This document shows, piece by piece, positions 1-10,800 of a stretch of 46,458 nt of DNA. Made by a program: the position numbers and the translations under genes. The notes under the pieces are model-generated. The model did no database searches. It was not told where the DNA came from and saw only the letters and a program-made list of their open reading frames with translations. Origin of the DNA: Nematostella vectensis (lineage: Eukaryota > Cnidaria > Anthozoa > Actiniaria > Edwardsiidae); assembly GCF_932526225.1 (NCBI RefSeq), contig NC_064039.1, forward strand, positions 7,765,001 to 7,811,458. The letters run 5' to 3'. Every line of letters starts with the position of its first letter. Position 1 is the stretch's first letter.

Positions 1-1114
1 GATTTCATAAAATAAAAGGTAAGTGCTTCCTTTATTCTACGCATTCTTTATACAACGCATCTTTTTAACGACACGCCAAGAATTTCTCAGTCTACTTCTG
101 CTTGCACGTGTTTGGCGAAGCGCTGTCTTACTCCAATATCTGCCGTTTGTTATCGCCGATTTCTTTTCGAAATAGACAGGCTATGATGCGCGAAAGAAAA
201 CCGCTAAAAGATGTGGTCCTGAACTCCTACACTTGAGATTAGAAGTCGCTAGCAAGTATTGGTTTTGGATTTCTAAAAGTCTTTATAACAGCCGCAAGCG
301 AGCTCAATGCACTTCTAGAAAATTGAAAAGGAGCATCGTTTGCAATGGCTGGCTGTTTACTCACCATCATTCAATCAGTGAATATAAGGAGTGATAAGAT
401 GACTAAATCTGGAGATTACTTTTACATCTTAGGGTATGTTTCTTGTATCAAATTATTTTCATTTCTGTTAGCACGCTTGGCTCGTTCATGCAAAAAAATC
501 CCTCAATTGCCTAGTCGAAACGCCTAGAGGCTAGCTAGGGCGGAAGTGCCTTATTTGGTTATAATGGTTATCAGGTTATGGATTCTAGATAGGAGACCCA
601 GAATAATCTCATCTTTGGAGCAGCAAATTTAAAGTATTTCACTCCTTTTATTATACCCTTAACTTGTACTACTTCTTGAAATACCCCCAAACACTAATAA
701 TACTAGTTGATGTACAAAATCGAGGGATACTTAGCAACAAGAGATCAAAACATTGGCGAAGTTTAACATGACAACCATGCTTCAATGGAGGCGTTAGAAG
801 AATGAAAAGTTAGAAGAATAAAAAGATACTTGTTTTATCTAGAAGACTGCTTCTTCTTGAAATATTCTTTTTAAAATAATTGTTGTTTTTAAAATATGTT
901 ATATGTTTTCTGAAATTAAGGAAAATTGACAAAAATTTGCATATGACGCGTTGTTAACGTATAGAACAAATTCTAGGAAAGGATCTTTTATTCATGGTAG
1001 CACCGTACGAAATAGTAAAATCTTGTTTGTCTTCCAGCTCTTGCGAATTGCAGCACTAGAAAATTAACAAATACAAGATAAAAGTTATATAATTTTTTCC
1101 TTTAGGATTGAAAC
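1..1114 (+). other. 5' flank and probable leader intron of the J-domain gene
   Basis: No convincing coding sequence is visible here. A consensus splice donor (AAAAG|GTAAGT) lies at 18/19 and a pyrimidine-rich acceptor (TTTTTTCCTTTAG) ends at 1105, nine bases before the start codon of the J-domain gene. The simplest reading is that 19-1105 is an intron in the 5' UTR and that the first, non-coding exon ends at base 18 at the window edge. A 60-codon ORF at 345-527 lies inside this putative intron and has no recognisable features. Confidence is moderate because only splice consensus supports it. Confidence 0.4.
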
Positions 1115-3784
1115 ATGGTTGAGAGCAAGAGGGAAATACTAGTGGTGAATGACTCAGACGCCGAAGTGACACTCTACTTGTACCCGACCTGGGACCACAT
1201 CTGCTGGCTTTCCACCGAATCTCGAATTATTAAACCAAAGCAGAAAACTCTTTACAGCAAAAAAAAAGAGTTCAAATTCAAGCTTAAAGCGAGATGGAAG
1301 GGTAGGGGAGACAACAAGAAGACTTGCGTGAAGGAACTGCAAGAGCTATCTCATTTGAAGGAAAGCAAACTTTTCCGGGTTACAGGAACTGACGGAAGCG
1401 CTGTTGCTTTTGAGGAGACATTAACAGACACCGGTACTGAAAAGCAGGTCTGCCTGAGAAAGAACAACATGGGCGAGGACCTCAAGAGAACGTGCGGAAT
1501 GCCGAACTTGTATGAAATACTTGGTCTAGATATGAAGACAGCGCGGAAATTAAGCAAAGACGAGTTAAAAAAGACGCTGAAAAAAGCCTGCCGGAAACAG
1601 CTTTTGATATGGCATCCTGACAAAAATGGCGGAGATGCTGAGCAGGCCAGGAATATCATCATGGCGTATAGCTGTCTTGAAGACGACGAAACAAGAGCGC
1701 GGTACAATAATCAAGCCGACTACGATGAGGGCTGGACGTCTTTAAAACGGTGGAAGGCCATATTCAAGCCGGAGTGTGCGACGGAAGAACAAAAGCGACA
1801 GTTTAGAAAAAGGCTATGTTACCTCGCGTTATCTGCCGGTGCTTTTTTTGTGGGTCTTGGTTTAATCGTCGGTACAGCCGGCGCTGGTGCTGTCCCGCTA
1901 GTTGCCGGTGGGGGTGTTTTTGGCGGGGGATTTTTTGGTGGTGGTGTCTTATCACTGCAACACGCAACAAGCTTGCAAGCTGTAGCAGAAGGTGTTGAAC
2001 TAGGGCCATGGATGGCGAAATTCGGCCTGGGGTTTACTGCTGGCGCTATAACAGGTGGCACGGCCGTCGGAACCACAGCTCTCATTTCGGGATTGGGTGG
2101 TGCGGCTTTGGAGTCAACCGCCGTTGGCGTTGGTAAGTTTAAAAGCCTGTTAGCAGCACACGCACAGAGTGAGTTGCCGAGCACCCTGAAAAGTAGGGCG
2201 GGCTTAGTAATTCGGGCTGAACTGAAGACAGCACTAGTAAAGTGTGAATTACCGTTCTTTAAACCTCCCTGCCAAAAATAAGATGTTTGAATCCCCAAGA
2301 CGTCTTCGACACGGTCCCTTTCATATCATGGCATATGGACATATCGTTCATAAGCACATCATTACCACTTGTTGTTCTTGGGGAAACTCCTTAAAATTTT
2401 GCAAGGAGTAGAAAGCTACTTGATCAATTTTCAAGGACCATTCTGGCAGAAAACAGGGTGCTGTGGGCAGGGAGAACGAAGGAGAGGAGAAAACGAAAAA
2501 AAAAATGAGGTTAATGCTTCCTTTTTTTCCTCTGTGTCTCTTTTCCTCTTCACCTCCACGGTAAAGGTTTTAAGTTGAAATGGAGTAAAATGTTGTAAAA
2601 GTAAAGTGTACATCGGTTGATTCTTCTCTTTGCAATCTTATTATCCGATAGGGCAGTACATCGGGGCAGGAGCGGCAACAGGAGCAGTCGGCGGCGGAAC
2701 CATGTCTCTTGCTTCAGATTTGGGGAGAAAACATGTGGACGGTGAGGAGATTCCTGGGAAGAACGTAGCCTTCAGGGCCCTCACTGCCACAGGTATCGGA
2801 GCTGCTGCAGGAGCTCTTGGGGGACTGGTTACTAAAGCAATGGTTTCTAGTACTGCCTCGGCAGCCTCTTCAAATTTAGAGGGAGAACTTGCAGAGCAGG
2901 TGATGATTTTAGCTGGCGCAAGAAAATTTGCTAATGTACTAGCTCGGAATGTCCCGAAAACGCTGACAGAGTCAGGAACACAGGCGATTTTGGGCAGCGC
3001 CGCTAACTTTGCTGATGAGCGACTAAATGAGAATGTTGAAAACAGAACCCCCCAGGAGCACTTAGAGCAAGGGGCGAAAGCCCTCACGAGTACCCTTGGT
3101 CAAGGTGTAGTCCAAGAGGTAGCCCCTTCCGCCGTGTCTCACGCGATCAACGAGATCAAGGTCCATAGGCGCGTCAAGAAAGAGTTTCCATCTACTTCCT
3201 CTAAGAACCACAGCAACGCTGAACGACAGAGGCAGCGACGAAGAGTTAGATTCGCCATGTCGCAGGAAGAAAACGAACACAGGAACAATGTCTCACGAAG
3301 CACATGCTCCCGAGGAGGGTATAAACGTCTGGAGAATGAGACCGAGAATTATGGAAACCCAGGTCAGACTACCCCACTGATAGATATTGACGACATCGAT
3401 ATCGCCGAAGGCATTGACGAAGCAAAATTTGACGGCAAGATTAAATACATTAACAATGGTAGCTTCGAGTCCAAGATGGTTGTCAGCTTCAGGGTTGGTA
3501 ATCAGATGAGGGTTGAAGTGGCAAAGGGAAGTGGATCGTGGATCACAGTACCAGAAAACGCCACAAATATTAGAGTTCGCTTCATGGCCAACAGATTGGT
3601 TTGGTGCGATGTGAAAAAGTATAACCGTTTCAGTAAGACGTGGGTAACGCCTACAGAGGAGCACATCTTTCGCTACTCGACACCACCTGCACTGCGTGTG
3701 TTTATATTGTCGGGTAATATTTACACAGAGAAGGTGATCCGAGTAGCAAATGAGTACCACGAGGAGACTAAGGAAATGGAGTAG
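1115..3784 (+). CDS. J-domain (DnaJ-like) protein with glycine-zipper hydrophobic core, two coding exons
   Basis: Coding exons are 1115-2132 and 2652-3784. The intron is GT-AG and phase 1, and joining G|GG gives an in-frame Gly, so the protein has 716 residues. Residues 1-125 form a probable beta-rich N-terminal module. Residues 131-198 are a J domain with the HPD triad at 167-169 and the expected basic helix before it, so it should stimulate an Hsp70 ATPase. Then come several Gly/Ala/Val-rich hydrophobic stretches (about 232-285, 300-375 and 385-420) resembling glycine zippers, which may be membrane-inserted. Next is a basic low-complexity stretch (about 515-560). The C-terminal 100 residues look like a second beta-rich module opening with an Asn-rich strand, as at the N-terminus. 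No zinc-finger or canonical DnaJ C-terminal domain is present, so this is not a type I or II DnaJ. Similar J plus Gly-rich proteins occur in cnidarians as far as I recall. The ATG chosen follows directly after the acceptor at 1105. Confidence 0.85.
2133..2651 (+). other. intron of the J-domain gene
   Basis: The donor is GTAAGT at 2133 and the acceptor ends TATCCGATAG at 2651. Splicing is phase 1 and removes the in-frame stop at 2279-2281, linking two ORFs whose Gly-rich hydrophobic character is continuous across the join. The polypyrimidine stretch TTCTTCTCTTTGC lies upstream of the acceptor. A purine-rich stretch at about 2470-2510 is otherwise unremarkable. Confidence 0.8.
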
Positions 3785-3874
3785 AAACACCATGCAAACT
3801 ACCAATGTCACATGGCCTGCAGTAGAGCGCCCTAAGTATGAGGACGAATGAGCGAGTTTTTACATGCAAACTAT

Positions 3875-4236
3875 TCTTGTAAGATATCGTAGAACATTCT
3901 CATAGACGAACTAGACATATAAGATAACGTAGAACATTCTCATAGACGAACTAGACATATAAGATAGAACATTCTCATAGACGAACTAGACATATAAGAT
4001 ACCGTAGAACATTCTCATAGACGAACTAGACATATAAGATAAAGGAGAACATTCTCATAGACGAACTAGACATATAAGATACCGTAGAACATTCTCATAG
4101 ACGAACTAGACATATAAGATAGCGTAGTATATTCTCATAGACGAACTAGACACATGAGATACCGTAGAAAATTCCCATATACGAACTCGACATATGAGAT
4201 ATTGTAGAGCGTTCTTATGAATGAAAGAGACATTAG
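3875..4236 (+). repeat. 40-bp tandem repeat, about nine copies, in the 3' UTR
   Basis: The unit is about 40 bp, built around ATTCTCATAGACGAACTAG followed by ACATATAAGATA. The first seven copies are nearly identical; one copy is shortened by 5 bp, and the last two are clearly diverged. The array lies between the stop codon of the J-domain gene and its AATAAA, so it is probably transcribed in the 3' UTR. Confidence 0.9.
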
Positions 4237-4252
4237 TTGTCTTTGAATACAA

Positions 4253-4258
4253 AATAAA
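4253..4258 (+). promoter_or_regulatory. polyadenylation signal, J-domain gene
   Basis: AATAAA on the plus strand about 470 bases after the stop codon, just past the 3' UTR repeat. No other candidate lies closer. Confidence 0.5.
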
Positions 4259-4312
4259 GCTTCACGGCTGCCCCACATAAAATGATAGAGCTTTTCTTAA
4301 TCTGAATTAGTT

Positions 4313-4318
4313 TTTATT
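4313..4318 (-). promoter_or_regulatory. polyadenylation signal, MUN/DEP gene
   Basis: AATAAA on the minus strand (TTTATT on plus) about 340 bases past the stop at 4658. It sits about 55 bases from the plus-strand signal, so the two genes converge tail to tail with almost no spacer. Confidence 0.45.
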
Positions 4319-4657
4319 TACACGTATTTACTTATTTATCCGATATTCATGAAGCACTGCGTGTTACGACACAGTCTCCAAGTGCAACCTTAACCGCAAT
4401 AGATGTATGGATTGCACGCTGGTTGACCACTTTTAGTTCTACAAGAACACCCATACAAATAGGATTTACATTTCAGTAAGGGAATAAATTCGCTGGGTTC
4501 ACTTTTAAATTTAATACACCTTGCGATAAAAAACGGGGCATTTTGTGGCTAAAGCATTTAAACAACTCATATAAATTACATACACCAAAATATAGATCCA
4601 GAAAATACAAAGCTGCATATCATACACACTAATATAATTATACCCCAGACTGAAAAC

Positions 4658-4857
4658 TTACGTGTAATAGACGTAGTCGCTATTGCAGAAATCCATAGAC
4701 TCCGTTTGGCTGCCTGTTGCACGGTAAATGATGGACTCCACGGTGTCCGTGAGCCCGCGATAGTCAGTGTCCTCCGTGCTGTCTAGCAATTCAGGACTGA
4801 GGGTGGTGGAGCGAGAAGGCGGCCGAGGGGAACTGGGGTGAGAGCTATTGCTTGGGG
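4658..4857 (-). CDS. MUN/DEP gene last coding exon
   Basis: Acceptor TATTTTTCCTAG ends at 4858. Phase 1 in, with a split Ser. It encodes a Ser/Pro-rich stretch (SSPRPPSRSTT), a short helix, and the C-terminus NSDYVYYT followed by TAA at 4660-4658. Confidence 0.8.
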
Positions 4858-7800
4858 CTAGGAAAAATAATAATTAACGATTTTTATAATGAACTGATTT
4901 TCCTTGATACTGAATATAGGACCCTAGCTGGTTTAATATTTCCAATTTCAATTTCGGAACCCTAACCCTAACCTACCAAAAAGGGAGTTTTCTCAGGACA
5001 CCCCACTTAGATTCCCGCCCAGGAAGTTTGCTTGAGAATATTAATTTCATTGGGTAAGGAGAGGTTAACACAGGAATCACACAGTTCGTATTAATCAACT
5101 GCGATATTGTGTTTATATTGCGGATCAAATATCATCTAGGGATCTTGTAAAATAAAAATAAATTTTAGTGCCTTAAGGAAATTGCGATGAAATGTGCGAG
5201 TGACTCTCCCCACGAAGGAAAGGTGCTATGTTCTATCTCTATCCTACCGATGGCTGTCGTTTTGTTAAAGAGGCTTAAAGAGCCTGGGGCGAGCGCGCGG
5301 AATCTGACGTTAAAAAAATGGATTTGGAATGGATTCTTTCTCGTTTTTTAACAAGATCCTTTAATAAAGCTTGAGTTTTTTTTTTTTTTTTTTTGGGGGG
5401 GGGGGGGTCTTTTAACTGTTTTCGATCTTTTGAAACGCTAAAATCAATCATTAGCCATTCAAGTGCCCCTTTAAAAATGTCAAGCCATCAGTTACAGTTA
5501 ACTCCTTTACCAAAGACTACACAGGGATTCTGGAACTAAAAGAAGCTGCTTCGTAGGCTACCCCTCTCGACAAGCAACGCGAAATACTTACAGCCACCGG
5601 GGCGATGCGAGCGCTTGGATACCGACACCTGGTTGACACTGATATGCCCTTGGGAAGGCTGGTCCCAAACCACCACACTACCCCTCCCCCTGTCGGGAAG
5701 GGACACAGACACCTCTTCGGTATCCATTGTGTACTCCACGTCATCACGGGAGTCAGATGAGGGCTGTTGGTTGTCACGGCGACTGCCAAGACAGATCAGG
5801 AGGTTCCTCTCTAATAGGTGATGCCCTGTAATGCGTCAGAGAGTTGGGTTGTGTTAAATATATCTATTATATCTGTTATATATCTGTTGTATATCTACTT
5901 CAAATCAGGTTGCACTCGCGAATCAATGTGTCGGTATTCGCTGTGCTCCTGGGCTCCATATAAATGGATGAATCCTTGTCTCTAAAAGCATGTGAATATA
6001 TTCAAGCACATAAACAAGAAATGTTACAGCTCTTAAGGCTTTATTTTATTTAGACTTACTTGCTTATTCATTTGTTGCACATGAAGCAATGCGGACTATA
6101 ACACATGGATTCTCCAAAGGCGACCTTATTTGAAATGGGTGTAGACCTGCTTTAACTTCTAGAATAACAAAGTGGCGGCAAATCCTCTGTAGAGGTTGCA
6201 TATACCTCTATGTGACACACAACTATGAATAATGCGTATCATATATTTACCAGGGGTTTCCTCAAGGCCCGGCGGCCTGCGGAACCGCCAGCTACTATTT
6301 TCTGAGAGCCGGTATCTTGAAAAGTCGTGTTTATTTGAACTAATAACTTCCAGCCCCTACCTATCAATTTCCACACACTACTTTGAAACTTAATGAAACC
6401 CCTGCCAACGATATAACATAAACGTATACATAACCTATACATACACCTATAGGGGTTCAACTTATACCTAACTCGAGTCCAGTCTCCGTGTCCGTGCTGC
6501 CGATGCACACACCAAGACTGTCATAACCGTGGACATTCACGTACTCTCGTACCCAGTCCACGAACTGCGAGCCCGAGAAGCACTTGCGCGTGGCGTGAAG
6601 CTGCGTCCGCAAGGCCTGGATCAGAGTGTCTGCGGGCTCATGTGCGTGACTCTGGTGGGAGCAACTGCTGACCGATGAGTAGAAGTCGTCTGCACGAGAC
6701 AGCCGCTCGATTTGGAACATCTGTCATAAGCAATGAACTGTCAATCACACTAATACAGGCAGTGACAGGCAATGTACTATGAATATGCATATGCCGATAA
6801 CGATGTCAGTCATTTAAATCAATCGTGATTTTACAATTACGAAATTGTGCTTAGTCCAAGGGAAACGAAAATCTCGTATCAATAGCGATATAGACTATAA
6901 AAAAATAATTGAAAACGGTGAGGATCCATACAAAAGCCTAAATGGATCCCGTAGGGTTCACCTTTATGTCTTATTAGTATTGAATTAATCAATTAAAATA
7001 AAAATACAAAAAAAAACCACAAGACATCACAAATAGTGTTCGCATTTGGGTGGGTCCGCTGACCTGTCTGGCGAGCCAGCGGTACATGCGGATCAGCCTC
7101 GCAGTGGTGCTGGTGTAGAGCTCAAGGTGCTTTGACACATCCTCCTGAAACCACAAGATCCCGGATGAAAAGAGGGCGTATAGTGAAAAAAAAAGATATG
7201 CAAATTGTTTTACTACCGGTCACGTAGGTGTTTGAAGCTCTGAGCAACTCAAACCTTATGCCAAAATAAGTTTCATTAGGAATTACGTCATACATTTCAA
7301 TGTACTTTTACTTCTGGTGACTCAATCCATCGAGAGCTCGCTGTGCGCCTCTAAGGGATTTAATATCATTTTGATCACGGATTGATGATGGTCTTGATGT
7401 TAAATATAGAGTACCACATAAAGCTATGGGTACTTTGTCAACTCACCGTAGTAGCAGATAGCGTATCGAGATCTAAGCCATCACCTTGGCCATGGAAAAA
7501 CTGCATGAAGTACTACAAGAAATCACCCAAAGACACGTTACACGAGGAAGAAGGGACTGTTCTGCTGTTTCGTCACTGTTGTTCTCTCTCCATTCCTTTA
7601 CACACCCCCGGCCCCCTACCACAAGCCACCCCCCCCCCCCCCCCTCCCAATTACTTGCGTTCTTTCAAGTCTCTAGACTTACGGCTAAGGCTTGTAAGAG
7701 GAGCTTGGCGTGATTCGAGGCGCGGCCTTCCATCTCCTTAAGACACTTTGCTTCGTCACTGAAACCCTAGTAGTTGAGTGATAACAGCAAGTTGGTTAAT

Positions 7801-10800
7801 ACGCTACAAGCTTTCTAGGGAAGCCATGCGGTGCTCAGTTTATCAGGGCACCGTCAGCCGCGAGCGCGGTCAACGTTTATGGACTGTTTGATAAACCTGC
7901 GAGCCTGCCGCTTCAATAGATACAGTAAAAACACGCGTATAAAAACCTAGTGATTTTTTTTCTGCCTACCTATAGCAGAAATTTTGGATTTTAATGCATC
8001 AAAATATAAGAACCTATTAAGCCAAAAAAGGTTCTTATATGATGGGTTACTCTATAAAAAAGGAAACAAATTTATGGGCTTTGAATTATAAATTTGCTAA
8101 AATTCTACCATTTCTTAAAGATTTACTGATACAACATATATACAGTATGATATCTCTTCAGCAAAGTGGCTATGTATTCAATCACACTTCTGTAACGATG
8201 AATCCTACTGTTGATAAACCAGATTGGGAAAAAAATTAGGAACCTAATAAAAACCTATTTTGCCTAAATTCTTAGGAAGTACCCCAAATTATAAGAACCC
8301 GTTTTGCCAGACTTGAAAAAAGGTTCTTACACGCGGGGTTTTACTATAACTTGTAACTTGTGTGAAATCTAGTGCAACCGATGGAGCTTTGAGAGACTTA
8401 TTTCTATTTCGCAATGAAATGGACTAACCTATTTACAGGCGACTTGCACTAAGAAATCACGTGACTTTTCGGGTGACAAACTCGCAAGCGCTCCAGCTTT
8501 TGGCGCAAAAAGCAACTTATTCAACGCTTACAAATCAGGAAAACAAATGCAACTGAAAAGGTCTTGCCTTTTTAAAAACTGATTAGCATCAATTTTTATC
8601 ATTCTTACACGTCTTGAGTGCAATAGTAAATAAGACTATGGCTTTGGGAACGAGATGAAGGTGAATCATCTTCACTTTCGAAATATTTTTACTCTTTATT
8701 TGCTATATTTATGCAGATGGCGGGCGAACGTAGAACTCCCATAGAATAGCCCTCCCCCCCCCTCCTCCCAGTACCTGTGCCAAATGCGTCCACAGGCAAA
8801 CCAACAAGTCACTGAAGCACTCCGGAAACATGACTTGCCGGAGAGAGGAAAGCCGGCGATTGAGAAACTCCGAGGCTGGCTGCAGGCGCTTGTGCAAATC
8901 GAAGGCTGGCAGAGAGAGGCTGAGGAGCGTGTGAAGCATCTGATTGAAAAACTGGTCCAACTGTGTCAAAAACAACAAGAGTGACCACAGCTTTGAAACA
9001 CCATAATGGCAATAGACATTTCGATGGTAACCAGCACAGTGTTCACACGAATAATATCCATGCCAACATGTATCATTCAGGAAACAATCGCCACCTTCAT
9101 AGTAACGAATAACAACAAATCACCATAAAACACTGTAGAAAGATCATCATCGAAAGATGAGGATGGGACTTAAGGAGGTAGGGAGACTAGGATCTCACCC
9201 GGGTATTTTGTACTCATTTCTCGCGTAGCCAATGCAAGAACACGGCAGCTATAACCCGATCACCATACCAGCCACAAATACCACCATTATCCTTTCTTGA
9301 ATCCCAAATAGCATTATAATTCCGTATAATTTTCAGGGTGGCGCCTATTTGGGGAAAGTGCGAACAGGGGTTTGTTGAGGGGTGCACAGGTGATTCTTCA
9401 ATAGGAAAATAGCGCTTAGGTAATGGGCGTTTATCCCTACACGCCTAAAAAACGGACATAATGATGTCTCAACCTCGGGCGGGGGGGGGGGGGGGGGGGG
9501 GGAGCTGCATTGCCGAAAAAAAAAAAATGAAACGAATTATTCATATTTACCCTAAAAGCTATAAGTCTGATGTGAGCAGCCTCAACCTGTACAAGCTCCC
9601 GTTCACACGGGGACACGCCATCTGTGTCTATTTCTATTGGGTCAGCCAGTGAACGGGCTTCATCCACACAGCACGTACCTACAGAGAGTCACAAACGAAG
9701 ACATTTAAGAATATTTACAACGCTCGAATTTCTTGAACTCCGCAAATCGAGATTCGACAAAATACAAGCAAAAAAATGCCGAACAAATATAACGACCCTT
9801 TGTTTATAAACTCTGATAATAATTCTTTTTTAATCTACTAATATCAATATGCCCAAATATTGCTATTTCAAACAGGAAATAAAATCCAGTAAAATCTAGT
9901 AAACTTGAAGAGTAACCAATATCAGCTAATGTTATCGGGGTCAATTATAAGATTTATTACATGCATTAAAATCATGAAACAGTACCTTTTTCAATATATT
10001 CATGATCGGACTCTCTCAAGGGTAATGAGCTACCTCCCCCACAAAAAAGGAGGGAAAAACGTAATAAGGACGGGAAGAAGAAAGTTAACGGAGAAAAGTA
10101 TGGCTAAAGAGACAAAAAATGTTTTCAATAAAGTTGAATAACGAAAAAATGAATAACCGATTAGATCCAAATGGAAGGGAGTTCGAGTTGTAACGTTCAA
10201 ATTAGCGGGACATTATAAAAAACTATTTCAAATAAGGTTGAGAATCCATGTGTTGTAGCCCGCAGAAATTGGTTGTGGTTTGGAATTGGTAACGTATAGA
10301 TGGCCGAATCCTGGCCTTTAAAAGCCAAATTAATGCTTAAAACATACATAAACAAGGATGCGTACCATCCGAACCTGGATATTATTTTATTTAGGGGTAT
10401 TTGCTTATGAAGAGCAACGGAGCATTGGACATTGGAGCAATGAGGGGTACTTTTTATATTTTTATCTATTTTTATATCATTATTTATTATTAATCATGCG
10501 GGCAGCTAAACATGTATTTTCCGAGAGCGACCTTATTTGAAAAAGGTGTATCATATTAGCTTCCCACGTGTTAGCACCAAAGGACGGTTGATCGGAGGAT
10601 TTGCCGCTCGTGCAAAGTTCCCTTTCGAAGGCATACCGCTGTACCACGCGCGCCGGCGCAGGTCACGTACGCATAACCTCTAAAGCTCTGAGACGCTGCC
10701 CTGTGTTGTGAGTCTAACCTTGCCTAAATGCGAGCATTTAGCCTCACAAAAAAGTAACCTCTCACTCACCATCATGACCATCCGAAGTAGGTCCAACTTT

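Larger units (their letters stand above)
3785..4262 (+). other. 3' UTR of the J-domain gene
   Basis: This stretch runs from the stop codon to a likely polyadenylation signal AATAAA at 4253-4258. Most of it is occupied by the 40-bp tandem repeat annotated separately. No ORF of note is present. Confidence 0.5.

Noticed and set aside
8784-8984. Plus-strand 66-codon ORF with charged helix
   Set aside because: It is the antisense of exon 13 of the MUN/DEP gene, which has matching splice sites and phases.
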